From assembly GCA_001898505.1 (NCBI GenBank), contig MKTZ01000015.1, forward strand, positions 62,001-126,000: a stretch of DNA of 64,000 nt, written 5' to 3'. The notes under the pieces are model-generated. The model searched no databases. It worked only from the letters and a program-made list of their open reading frames with translations, and was not told where the DNA came from. Source of the DNA: Sphingobacteriales bacterium 50-39 (GTDB lineage: Bacteria > Bacteroidota > Bacteroidia > Chitinophagales > Chitinophagaceae). The position numbers and the translations under genes are program-made. This document shows, piece after piece, positions 26,084 through 35,389 of the stretch (positions are counted from its first letter, which is position 1; every line of letters begins with the position of its first letter).

Positions 26084-29000
26084 TTATCTCATCAGATACA
26101 TTTTTCCATAGCCATTGTTGAAATACTTATCGGTATTATCCCCCGCCGCCTTGTACTTGTCCAACGAATGTCCATTGAGGTTCGTCACCACATGATACAG
26201 GTATACGCCATTGGCAAGTCGCTGACCATACATGTCCGTACCATTCCATTTGAAATCCGTGATATTACGACCTATATGCAATGGTCCCAGCTCATCTTTT
26301 GTGATCTCCCGCACGATCTTCCCCGTGATAGTCAGTATCTGTATCTTGATATTTTGCGGCACCTCCGATCCCGTTATGGTAAACACAAATGCCGTAGACG
26401 TGGTGAAAGGATTGGGGTAGTTCAGCAGATTGGAGATCATCGGCTTTGATATGACTATGAAGCTGATCCGGTAAGCAGCGGTACCAGCAGTATTGCCCGC
26501 TTGATCCTTGCCGGACACAATCAACTGGTAAGTATCACCCGACGCATTGATCTGGTTCGTAAAATTAGGCGTAAAATCTACGGTGGCCGTATTATCAGTG
26601 CCGCTGGCAGCAGGCGTGAAACGGACCGAGTCATTGTTAAACCCGATGGTTCTCAAGGTCCCGTCAGGATACCTCAACTGCAGTGTTATCAGGGAAGTAT
26701 CCGTCAGGAGAAGATAGCTGGACAGGCTCTTCAGCTTGATCTGGATATGAGGCTTCGCCGATACGATGTCGTCGTTCAGGATATGCACGTTGTCGAAAGT
26801 GACATCCAACGTTGGCTTCCGGGCATCCCCCACCACGAAGAAGTTCTTATAAAGGAAATTATTGAAATGATATTGCTCTGGCTGGTTGTTGTCGGGATTT
26901 ACGTCCAGATAAAGAACATTCGCTCCGGGATAAGCTTTAGTATCCAGTTGGAAAGATGCGATCAGTGTATCCCCGCTGATCAACGGTTTCTTTTTAGGCA
27001 GCACAAATGTATGCGTCACATTGTTCGCATCTATAATATTGACCTTTATTGCCATACTGTCGAAGGCCGTCGGGCTGACATTTTTAAAAGCAATGCCGAA
27101 ATTCAGCGTCTCACCCAGGACCAGGGTATCCTTGCCTGTCAGGAAAAGATTGGCCGCCAGCGCTCCTTCAGGAGTCGGGTCATCCGTCAGCCTCCAGTAT
27201 TTCAGCTGATAGGGTGTTCCTTTTGACGTATCTTGAAAGGCCATCTTTATTTGCAGATAGGGATATTTTTTTGCGTCCACACTACTTATATCGAAATCCT
27301 GGCTTCCAAATCCCAGGCCGCCGTATAAGAGGGCTATATTCCCGGAAGTATCCACCCCATATAAGCTCAACAATGCATTATCCGCTGAGGGAGATTCCAG
27401 ACTCGACCCTCTCCACTGCAGCTTTTTCCATGCCTTGGCAGGTCCGAACAAGGGCGATTGGAGACTGCCTTCCAATGAAGGGGTCTGACAATCCACCGAT
27501 AAGGCCACCGCATCATAAATGCCCGACGTTATCTGATACTTCGTACCAAAGGAGGGATTACCCTTCTGATACACCGTGCCAAATGCCCTGGGTGTGGTAA
27601 ACGAGTCGATGCATAATATACCCGCATTCAACAATGTGTGATACAAACTATTACCCGAACCATACAAGGCAGTATCAGCCTTCCATTGGTCTATAAACAC
27701 ATTGTTGGAAGGAGTAGGATCGTCGTTATTCCTGATCACCACGAAATACCCGTTCGGAACAACATTATTCAGGAAGTCCATCGCCAGTTTTCTATTGGCC
27801 GCATCTGTATATAAGAAGTCGAAGTTATATTCCCGCTGCGTACCGCACACAGCCCGCTCACTGCCATACAGGCCGGTGGTCCCTGAATAGTTATTCATCC
27901 AGGGCTTGAATGTCACAGGGTCGATGACGTTTATGATCAGCTCGTTCGCGTTACAGCCGGGTCCGATATACGCATTGCTGTTGAGCGCCACTGTGTACGA
28001 AGCCTGACTGCCCGAGCCAGTCGGGAAGGTTGTGTTCCTGACATAAATATTGTCGGTCAGGTTTATGAACTTCCAAATCCTGCTGGCCGAATCGATATAT
28101 ATGCTGTCTCCCACGGACTGCGTATGCTGGAAAAAATGCGATTGATTGTACCCGCCCCCCGGGCTGGTGACAGGGTCCAGATAAATGAACGAGAATGTAT
28201 TCCAGACATAAGGGCTGTCAGGTGTCGAGGGCGCGATAGCCACCCTCCAATAATACACGGTACTATCCATATATGTCATATGCGGATCGAACTCGAGCAC
28301 ACCTCCTGTAGATGTCACATTCCCTGCTACTTTCAGGCTGGAATTGAATAGCGCCGTAGTGTCTATCTGAAAGGCGTATTTTTTTAACTGGCTGAGCGGA
28401 TTGGCCGTGGATGCATATAATTTCTGCGAGCTTGCATTGATAATGCTATAGTTGAATGGATATATCGGGCTCGCTTCATCTTCATACACATAGACGCTGG
28501 TCGACACCGTATTGTTGGAAAGGGTTGTTTCCGTCACATCATTATCTACATTGAGAGAGATCGTGATATAGTTCTGGCCTTTGTCCCTGATGGCGATGAT
28601 AGGCACAGCCAGCGACAGCGAGTCGGCATAAACGATGCCTGGTATCCGCTTCTTAAGCAACACGGCACTGCTCCCATTCGGATATTTTCTCGTAACAAGG
28701 ACCGATATGCTGTCCGACACTACCTTACCAAGGTTATAAAACCGGGCTTTGATAATGAAGTTGTTGTCGGCGATGGAGACAAATGTTGGATTTATGACTA
28801 CCTGCGATGCTTCAATATCGTAGTCAGGTAGGACGGGCTGATTCAGCTTTAAATACGGATCGCCATGCGTAGTCATCTCCTCGGCATGCAGCCGCGCAAA
28901 ATAGTCCCCGGGCGCCACATTGACAAGTCCCTGCAAGGCATCCTTTTGAAGGATACCCAGGGGCTTTCCATAATCCGTCTGGTCTATATACGTATATAGA

Positions 29001-31171
29001 CCATATAGCAGGAGGTTGAGATAGTTTACGATGCCGAAATGCGTACTGGCTATAAATGCTATAGCCCCCCTGTCTTTCGCGAGTACAAAAAGTTCCGATA
29101 GGGTCTTGCTTGTACCAAATCGTTGTGAATCATATACAAAAAAGTCTCCGGCATCGCATCCATTGATAAAAAATACAGGATATTTCCCCTGATTATCATA
29201 ATCCTTTGGATCGTTCAGGTTATAACCCAATGTCGTATTGTTGGAGTGTCCGAAATAATTCAGCATGCTGAACCCCTTGCTGAAAAGGCCGGAAATAAGA
29301 TCCAGGGGCACCTGGCTCACCTGTCCTGCATTCCCATCACATAGGGTGTAGACGTTGGCCCCAAAGAGGCTGTCATCGATGATGTTTTTATAGGAATACA
29401 TATAGTTACAGAGGATCGTCCCCAGGAAAGGTTCGCTCACCCCTGTAAGCTGCAGCACATTCTTCATCCAAAGCCGCCCGTCTATCGTATTGGGAGCAGT
29501 CGCCTGCGTCAACTCATATTGCTTGACCTTATCCAGGTAAGGTTCGATCTCGGCCCCGGTGACCACGGACAGCCTTCCGATAGGCGTGATGGGGATGGCA
29601 TCCAGCACATTGCCTGCGGACAGTTTGTTGTCCGATGCAGGATAGCCAAAGGTCGGTATAAGGTTCAGCTTATCCGCCAATGGATCATGTTGCTGGTCGG
29701 CATAGGAGTTATAGTCCACATACGTCATACCATGCCCCATCAATAGCACAAATTGAGGTTTGGCCGCAAAGGTCGCACGGGCATAACGGAGAAAATTCAT
29801 GACGGACAGCGGATGTTTCTTGATCCCGAAGGCAAACTGGTCTTGCAGCTCATCGATGTCGTAGATACTGGTGTTGAAGCTGCCCCCCGCCGGAGAGTTC
29901 CGGTAATTGGCATAATCCGCGACGGGATTGTTGCCATGGGAGCCGACAAATAAGGACGAATGAGCGATGATGAGATAATTACCCTGGTTGGCGGGGAGGG
30001 CGTAATTGGTAAAGGTCCTGGACGTGAGACCCGTGACGGTGTTCACGGTAGTAGGATCTTCATTCACGAGCACCAGCCTGCGCATGGAAGCCGACCCCGC
30101 GAGCAAAAAGGACAGCGTGCTGCCGGGGCCTACGATGGCGGTATAACGAAGTCCATTGGTAAGATCATACAGGACAGGCGTGCTGCCGCCCACTACGGCC
30201 AGATTATTTATTTTCAAAAAATAGCCCGCAGGCTTCGCCGGCAGCTCGAAATAAAAATTAGGCCGGCCGCCGAAATCGAACTGGCGGGGATATTGCAGCT
30301 CATAGTAGGAAGCCACGATCCTGTCATTCGCGGTAGAGCTCGTATTGATAAATTGTACGTTGGCTGTATTGCCGCTGAGCATGCCTATCGGCACGGGCTT
30401 GGTGACATTCATGTCATTGAAGCTGACCACGGCCGTATCGATAAGGGGAGTACCGTTCAATGTCACGCGCATGGTACGGTTGTAGTCGGCACATCCCATC
30501 GCCCCAAAGCTCATTGTCGCATCGGGGCCTCCGGAATACACGGCTAAGTTGTTCTGGGCGTCAGACACGGGGGTGCCCGGGTAAATATAGGTCGTCGACC
30601 AGAACTCTCCCAGATCATAGGAAGAGGAATAAATATATTCGCCCACTATCTGAGCGTAGCCGGGATTGATATTTTGTTTGAACCAGGTCCCCGCCTTATA
30701 CATAAAATAAGGCTCCACCGTAAGGGCAGTGCCCGTCGTATCATTCGTAGTATTGCTATAATGAAAAGTAGCCCCTGTATTGTTCACCGTTAAGAAGTAC
30801 ACTGCCGTATCGGTCTCCAGGCTCCAATGCTTTGTATGCTGATAGGTAGGGCTTCTGTATAATACCTGGTCGGGGGCGCCGTCATTGAACCTTCCCCAAA
30901 ATTCGATATAGTCGCTGGCGCCTAACGTGCCGGCGGCAACGGATGTATAGATAGGAACTTCCTGTCCATTGCGGAAGAGCTGGAAATTCTGAACAGGCAC
31001 AGCGCCAAGTCCCGCACCGGCCAGCACGGACTGAGGTATACGATAGAGACCATCGCTGCCCACCTTGAATTTAAAATATGTCTTACTAAAGTCGATCCAT
31101 TCGTTATTGTAAGACTGGGCGGCAAGTCCCATCGTGATCAGTAAGAGAAAACCAGTAAAAAATGTTTTCAT
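26084..31171 (-). CDS. PorU2-like type IX secretion C25 protease
   Basis: A 1695-residue secreted protein with a signal peptide (MKTFFTGFLLLITMGLAAQ). The central gingipain-type C25 peptidase domain has the catalytic His642 in NYFGHSNNTTLGYN and Cys672 in FINGCDAGDFF. Several beta-sandwich segments follow (about 800-1600). A C-terminal domain of about 95 residues begins NYPNPFTTST and ends GYGKMYLMR, resembling type IX cargo tails. Classical PorU is near 1100-1300 residues, so this is the long variant called PorU2. PorU-type enzymes cut off cargo tails and attach cargo to A-LPS at the outer membrane. The PorV-like gene follows its start 10 bases away on the same strand, upstream in transcription. 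Confidence 0.8.
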   Translation of the reverse strand: MKTFFTGFLLLITMGLAAQSYNNEWIDFSKTYFKFKVGSDGLYRIPQSVLAGAGLGAVPVQNFQLFRNGQEVPIYTSVAAGTLGASDYIEFWGRFNDGAPDQVLYRSPTYQHTKHWSLETDTAVYFLTVNNTGATFHYSNTTNDTTGTALTVEPYFMYKAGTWFKQNINPGYAQIVGEYIYSSSYDLGEFWSTTYIYPGTPVSDAQNNLAVYSGGPDATMSFGAMGCADYNRTMRVTLNGTPLIDTAVVSFNDMNVTKPVPIGMLSGNTANVQFINTSSTANDRIVASYYELQYPRQFDFGGRPNFYFELPAKPAGYFLKINNLAVVGGSTPVLYDLTNGLRYTAIVGPGSTLSFLLAGSASMRRLVLVNEDPTTVNTVTGLTSRTFTNYALPANQGNYLIIAHSSLFVGSHGNNPVADYANYRNSPAGGSFNTSIYDIDELQDQFAFGIKKHPLSVMNFLRYARATFAAKPQFVLLMGHGMTYVDYNSYADQQHDPLADKLNLIPTFGYPASDNKLSAGNVLDAIPITPIGRLSVVTGAEIEPYLDKVKQYELTQATAPNTIDGRLWMKNVLQLTGVSEPFLGTILCNYMYSYKNIIDDSLFGANVYTLCDGNAGQVSQVPLDLISGLFSKGFSMLNYFGHSNNTTLGYNLNDPKDYDNQGKYPVFFINGCDAGDFFVYDSQRFGTSKTLSELFVLAKDRGAIAFIASTHFGIVNYLNLLLYGLYTYIDQTDYGKPLGILQKDALQGLVNVAPGDYFARLHAEEMTTHGDPYLKLNQPVLPDYDIEASQVVINPTFVSIADNNFIIKARFYNLGKVVSDSISVLVTRKYPNGSSAVLLKKRIPGIVYADSLSLAVPIIAIRDKGQNYITISLNVDNDVTETTLSNNTVSTSVYVYEDEASPIYPFNYSIINASSQKLYASTANPLSQLKKYAFQIDTTALFNSSLKVAGNVTSTGGVLEFDPHMTYMDSTVYYWRVAIAPSTPDSPYVWNTFSFIYLDPVTSPGGGYNQSHFFQHTQSVGDSIYIDSASRIWKFINLTDNIYVRNTTFPTGSGSQASYTVALNSNAYIGPGCNANELIINVIDPVTFKPWMNNYSGTTGLYGSERAVCGTQREYNFDFLYTDAANRKLAMDFLNNVVPNGYFVVIRNNDDPTPSNNVFIDQWKADTALYGSGNSLYHTLLNAGILCIDSFTTPRAFGTVYQKGNPSFGTKYQITSGIYDAVALSVDCQTPSLEGSLQSPLFGPAKAWKKLQWRGSSLESPSADNALLSLYGVDTSGNIALLYGGLGFGSQDFDISSVDAKKYPYLQIKMAFQDTSKGTPYQLKYWRLTDDPTPEGALAANLFLTGKDTLVLGETLNFGIAFKNVSPTAFDSMAIKVNIIDANNVTHTFVLPKKKPLISGDTLIASFQLDTKAYPGANVLYLDVNPDNNQPEQYHFNNFLYKNFFVVGDARKPTLDVTFDNVHILNDDIVSAKPHIQIKLKSLSSYLLLTDTSLITLQLRYPDGTLRTIGFNNDSVRFTPAASGTDNTATVDFTPNFTNQINASGDTYQLIVSGKDQAGNTAGTAAYRISFIVISKPMISNLLNYPNPFTTSTAFVFTITGSEVPQNIKIQILTITGKIVREITKDELGPLHIGRNITDFKWNGTDMYGQRLANGVYLYHVVTNLNGHSLDKYKAAGDNTDKYFNNGYGKMYLMR

Positions 31172-31181
31172 ACGATTGGGC

Positions 31182-32309
31182 TTATTTTTTCTTTTCCTTT
31201 CTCTTCATATCGATCCTTAATGAGAATACGTGTGTATACAAAGGATAAGATTGATTGGCCAGATTGGTAAATGCATAGTCGATCTGCACATCCCCTACCT
31301 TGAATCCGGCCCCTACGCTGGGCTGATAGATCCATAACTTCTTCTGGTTGGTGGTGTCCTTGTCATCCAGCGCCTTTTGAAAATTATTGATACCCGCCCG
31401 GACAAAGAACACATCCTTAAAGGACAGCTCCAATCCTAATTTCGGATCGATGCTAATGGGGTTGGTGCTGACCACCGTATTGCGCCGTCCGTCGAATGTG
31501 GCATCCAGATCGGCTTCTGCCAGCAGGTTCAGCTTCTTGCTCAGCCTGAAATTATACGATCCACCCAGTATCAGCTGCGGGGCGGTCAATTCCGTGGACT
31601 TGGTCGGGATCTCGTTCTGCGTCATATAAAACACCTCTCTCATCTGCTGATCGATGCTGTATGACCAGGCATTGAACGTGGTGGTGACATCCTTGGCTAC
31701 TACGCCCAGTTTCCACCGATTGCCGATAAGCTGGGCGGCGGCGTCGAAGCCAAATCCCCATGCCGTGGCAAAGTCCCCCGCCTTGCGGTAGATCACTTTG
31801 GCATTTACACCGACGTCGAACTTTCTGCCTCCACTGAGATCAGCCCGCTGTGCCAGGGAAAATATAAATGCATAGTCAGCCGAAGAAAAGGTCTTGATAT
31901 TGTCGAAGTTCACGGTTCCATCGGGCTGCACAAGAAAAATGGTATTGGGGATATCATCCACGGCAAAACGCAGAACGGTAATACCCAGCGTTCTTTTGTT
32001 ATCCTTCATGGGCAATACCAGGTTGCCAAAATCGTATTTGCCGATGCCCGCATAATATTCCGCATGCATCAGGTTCAGCTGCGGTGCGTTGCGGATATCC
32101 GCCAGGGCCGCCGGATTCCAGTACCCGGCCGTACCATCCGATACACTCGCTACCTGGGCCCCTGCCATGGACATCCCCCTGGCGCCGGCGCCGATATTCA
32201 AAAATTCGTTGGAGTATTTGGTAAATTGAGCAGATGCGGAAAAACAGGAGAATAACGATCCAATCAGCAGTAAAGGGTTCCTACACATACCCCGCATTCT
32301 TTTCAGCAT
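31182..32309 (-). CDS. PorV2-like outer-membrane shuttle protein of type IX secretion
   Basis: A 375-residue outer-membrane beta-barrel of the PorV/LptO (UPF0164) type. The signal peptide is at residues 8-28 (NPLLLIGSLFSCFSASA), followed by FLNIGAGARGMSMAGAQVAS and the typical GTAGYWNPAAL. Alternating beta strands run to the C-terminal RIDMKRKEKKK. I chose the ATG at 32309; reading frames open up to 32525, but those 72 residues look non-coding and would put the signal peptide inside the protein. PorV carries cargo from the translocon to PorU, so its pairing with the PorU2-like protease 10 bases downstream makes functional sense. Confidence 0.8.
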   Translation of the reverse strand: MLKRMRGMCRNPLLLIGSLFSCFSASAQFTKYSNEFLNIGAGARGMSMAGAQVASVSDGTAGYWNPAALADIRNAPQLNLMHAEYYAGIGKYDFGNLVLPMKDNKRTLGITVLRFAVDDIPNTIFLVQPDGTVNFDNIKTFSSADYAFIFSLAQRADLSGGRKFDVGVNAKVIYRKAGDFATAWGFGFDAAAQLIGNRWKLGVVAKDVTTTFNAWSYSIDQQMREVFYMTQNEIPTKSTELTAPQLILGGSYNFRLSKKLNLLAEADLDATFDGRRNTVVSTNPISIDPKLGLELSFKDVFFVRAGINNFQKALDDKDTTNQKKLWIYQPSVGAGFKVGDVQIDYAFTNLANQSYPLYTHVFSLRIDMKRKEKKK

Positions 32310-32451
32310 AAGCCTATGGTTATGGTTTATTTTACGGTTGAGCTTTCCAGGGGGTTTTCGGATCATAACGGTTGTCTGGCGAAACTGCCACATCGGGTTG
32401 TCAGGTATAACGCCCTTCCATTCAGAATATTGTACCTGAAATGCTGTACTT

Positions 32452-32527
32452 TTGCCCCCGTTAACAAGGTTTCTCCCGGGCGGGAAGGCCTTGGGGCATG
32501 AATCATTTAACTGATTGATTATCAAAC
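32452..32527 (+). promoter_or_regulatory. tyrS leader with nested hairpin
   Basis: A -7-like TACTTTTG lies at 32449-32456, without a matching -33. It is followed by a nested hairpin: outer stem CAAGG/CCTTG (32465-32469 and 32489-32493), inner stem TCCCG/CGGGA (32474-32478 and 32481-32485). A leader hairpin ahead of an aminoacyl-tRNA synthetase gene is suggestive of control, but no T-box features are visible. Confidence 0.35.
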
Positions 32528-33805
32528 ATGAACTTAATAACTGAATTGACCTGGAGGGGCATGATACAGGACATCATGACCGGCACTGAAGAGCAGCTTG
32601 AAAAGGAAATGACGACGGGCTATATTGGGTTCGATCCGACAGCGGATAGCCTGCACGTGGGCAGCCTGGTCCCCATTCTCCTCCTGGTGCATCTGCAAAA
32701 GGCTGGTCATAAGCCCATTGCGCTCGTCGGTGGCGCCACGGGTATGGTGGGAGACCCCAGCGGTAAAAGCGCGGAACGTAATCTCCTGGACGACGCCACC
32801 CTCAACCACAACCTGCAAGGCATCAAAAACCAGTTGTCAAAATACCTGGATTTTACGGCTTCTTCCCCCAATGCGGCAGAAATGGTCAACAACTACGACT
32901 GGTTCAAGGAGATGGGCTTTCTCCAGTTCATCCGGGATGTGGGCAAACACATTACAGTTAATTACATGTCTGCAAAAGACAGCGTAAAAAAGAGATTGGA
33001 AGGCGAGAATGGGATGAGTTTCACGGAATTTACCTACCAATTGGTGCAGGGATACGATTTTTACTGGCTATATGTGAATAAAAATGCCAAGCTCCAAATG
33101 GGTGGCAGCGATCAGTGGGGGAACATTACCACCGGCACGGAACTGATCCGTCGCAAGGCTGCCGGCGAGGCCTTTGCCTTTACCTGCCCCCTGATCACCA
33201 AGGCGGACGGGACCAAGTTCGGCAAGTCGGAAAAAGGCAATATATGGCTGGACCCTGCCAAGACCTCGTACTTCGACTTCTACCAGTTCTGGCTCAATGC
33301 AGCCGACGCAGACGCAGAAAAATGGATAAAGATCTTCACCTTCTTGTCCAAAGATGAGATCACAGACCTTATAGCGCAGCATGCCGTCAACCCAGGCGAC
33401 CGGGTTTTGCAAAAAGCCCTGGCGCGTGAGATCACCACTTTTGTTCATGGGCCGGAAGGTCTTAACCAGGCCCTGGCGGATACGGAAAAGATGTTTGCGG
33501 GCAGGACTGCTCCTGCCGAAAGTCTCAGCGAGGCGGATCTGGAATCCCTGGAAGGGGTTGCACGCTTCAGCTATCCCGTGGACAAGCTCGGTGCGGGCAT
33601 TGACATCGTCAGCTTCCTCGCGGAGACGGGTATCCTGGCCAGTAAGGGGGAAGCCCGCAAGCTGGTGGAAGGCGGCGGCATCAGCGTCAACAGGAAAAAA
33701 GTGGAGTCGGTGAAGACCACCGTGGATAGCTCCCTGCTCCTGCACGGGAAATATATCCTCGTGCAAAAGGGGAAAAAGAGTTATTATCTGGTGCAGGCGG
33801 GTTAA
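32528..33805 (+). CDS. tyrS: Tyrosyl-tRNA synthetase
   Basis: Class Ic synthetase that charges tRNA-Tyr, 425 residues. The HIGH-like motif is [10 protein letters not shown] (about 40-49), the Tyr-binding segment is [13 protein letters not shown] with [10 protein letters not shown], and the KMSKS-like loop is KFGKSEKG (about 229-236). A C-terminal S4 RNA-binding domain starts near 360 ([20 protein letters not shown]). The bacterial TyrRS form is complete. It diverges from the PorV2-like gene. Confidence 0.98.
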   Translation: MNLITELTWRGMIQDIMTGTEEQLEKEMTTGYIGFDPTADSLHVGSLVPILLLVHLQKAGHKPIALVGGATGMVGDPSGKSAERNLLDDATLNHNLQGIKNQLSKYLDFTASSPNAAEMVNNYDWFKEMGFLQFIRDVGKHITVNYMSAKDSVKKRLEGENGMSFTEFTYQLVQGYDFYWLYVNKNAKLQMGGSDQWGNITTGTELIRRKAAGEAFAFTCPLITKADGTKFGKSEKGNIWLDPAKTSYFDFYQFWLNAADADAEKWIKIFTFLSKDEITDLIAQHAVNPGDRVLQKALAREITTFVHGPEGLNQALADTEKMFAGRTAPAESLSEADLESLEGVARFSYPVDKLGAGIDIVSFLAETGILASKGEARKLVEGGGISVNRKKVESVKTTVDSSLLLHGKYILVQKGKKSYYLVQAG

Positions 33806-33816
33806 ACTACTTCCCG

Positions 33817-33842
33817 GGCCCGGGGGCTACGCCCCCCGGGCC
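33817..33842. terminator. GC-rich hairpin between tyrS and GH125
   Basis: Inverted repeat GGCCCGGGGGC-TAC-GCCCCCCGGGCC with one extra C. It lies between two convergent genes (tyrS stop 33805, GH125 stop 33851). It lacks a T run, so it may be a barrier or a transcript-end stabiliser rather than a classic terminator. Confidence 0.5.
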
Positions 33843-33850
33843 GCCGAGTC

Positions 33851-35320
33851 CTAGCTCAGCAGGGCCGGCCTCTCTCTATAAGTTTTCAAAACAAACTCTC
33901 CAAACAGCGTATTGGCCCACGCAAACCATTTCCGGGTGAATTTACTCACGTCATCCTTATGGAAGGATTCGTGCATAAACCCTGTACCGGCATGGCTGTT
34001 CTGCAACATCTTCAGACAAAGGGCAGTCTCTTGCGTGTCATGGCTGGTAAGTCCCCTCACGATGATGCTCAAAGGCCAGATCATGTTCAATCCTGCATGA
34101 GGACCGCCGATGCCTTCGCCTGCCTTGCCTTTAAAATAAAAAGGATTGCTATCGCTGAGCAGCATCCGTCTCGTGTTCTGATAAACAGTGTAGCCATGCT
34201 TCTCGGCATGCAGCACGGAAAGGTCGCCGCCAAAGATGGGAGATTGAATATATGGGAGCGCCAGCAGGCTGGGCACATTGGCGTCGTCCATGAAGGTATG
34301 GTTCCCAAAACCGTCGGCTTCGTAGGCAAACACTTCTCCAAAGACGGGATGTGTAACAACGGCATGTTCGCCCAGCGCCTTGACGAGGTCGTTCTCCAGT
34401 GCAAAACAGGTCTCGATCATATCCTTACCGGTCTTCATGGTGTCCAGCAATGCACGCAGATTCCGCAGGCTGCTGAGGGCAAATAAATTGGAAGGGATCA
34501 GAAAGGGATAGATAGTGGCGTCATCGCTGGGCCGGAACATGGAATGGATCAGGCCTACCTTTTTTGTCGGGTATCCATAACCTCCCAGGGGGACGCCGTC
34601 GGTGGCCCAGCTTGTCTTACGCTGGAAGTGATAGGGTCCTTCTTCGTCCTTGCGTTGCTGTTCTTTAAAGGTCTTTAGCACCAGGTGCATGGCATCCAGC
34701 CAGTCTTTGTCGAAGGGTGTGGTATCCTTTGTCTCCATCCAGTATCCATAGCTCAGTCGGATGGGATAGCACAGGCTGTCGATCTCCCATTTGCGCTCAT
34801 GGATGCCGGGCTTCATATCCGTGTCGTCCGTCTCCTTCCATTCGCTGATCTTCTTTTCATCCTTGTAGAAGGCATTGGCATAGGGGTCCTTGAGGATACA
34901 TTTCACCTGGCGGTGGATGACGCCCTGGATCAGCTGTTGCAGGTCCTTGTCTTCCTTACACAGCGACAGATAGGGATATACCTGCGCACTGCTGTCCCTT
35001 AGCCACATGGCATCGATATCGCCGGTGATGACATAGGTATCGGGCTTTCCTCCGATGATCTCGAACTCCACCGTAGTATCCAATGTATTGGGGAAACAGT
35101 TCTCGAAGAGCCACCCTATTTCTTTGTTGCCGACATTGGTTCTCACTTCTCGGATGATCTTCTCGACGGACTTGCTCTTAAATTTTCTTTGCCCTTCGGG
35201 TATGCGGACAACGGGAAAATCCTTGATATTGCCCGGTCCGGCCAGTGCCGACATCCCTGGTTTGAATAAAAGTCCCGCGGCAGCGATCGTGCTTTGTTGA
35301 AGAAAGGTTCTACGTTCCAT
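33851..35320 (-). CDS. GH125 exo-alpha-1,6-mannosidase
   Basis: A 489-residue glycoside hydrolase family 125 protein (metal-independent inverting exo-alpha-1,6-mannosidase, (alpha/alpha)6 barrel). The N-terminus MERRTFLQQSTIAAAGLLF is a twin-arginine type signal. Family blocks visible are YVITGDIDAMWLRDSSAQ (about 94-111), MFRPSDDATIYPFLIPSN and NHTFMDDANVPSLLALPY. It probably acts in the periplasm or at the cell surface on mannosides of N-glycans or fungal mannan. It lies 69 bases after an APC permease on the same strand, and is separate from the sugar locus at 40-62 kb. Confidence 0.88.
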   Translation of the reverse strand: MERRTFLQQSTIAAAGLLFKPGMSALAGPGNIKDFPVVRIPEGQRKFKSKSVEKIIREVRTNVGNKEIGWLFENCFPNTLDTTVEFEIIGGKPDTYVITGDIDAMWLRDSSAQVYPYLSLCKEDKDLQQLIQGVIHRQVKCILKDPYANAFYKDEKKISEWKETDDTDMKPGIHERKWEIDSLCYPIRLSYGYWMETKDTTPFDKDWLDAMHLVLKTFKEQQRKDEEGPYHFQRKTSWATDGVPLGGYGYPTKKVGLIHSMFRPSDDATIYPFLIPSNLFALSSLRNLRALLDTMKTGKDMIETCFALENDLVKALGEHAVVTHPVFGEVFAYEADGFGNHTFMDDANVPSLLALPYIQSPIFGGDLSVLHAEKHGYTVYQNTRRMLLSDSNPFYFKGKAGEGIGGPHAGLNMIWPLSIIVRGLTSHDTQETALCLKMLQNSHAGTGFMHESFHKDDVSKFTRKWFAWANTLFGEFVLKTYRERPALLS

Positions 35321-35389
35321 ACAGCGAACCTACGTTATTTTTCCGCACTAAGTTCTCTTTTTCTCCTACTTGCCGCCGGTTGCCGGCGC

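Noticed and set aside
32465..32493. T-box riboswitch ahead of tyrS
   Set aside because: There is only a small nested hairpin, with no T-box consensus or competing terminator.
32310..32525. N-terminal extension of the PorV2-like gene
   Set aside because: It would bury the signal peptide about 80 residues inside the protein, and the extension looks non-coding.
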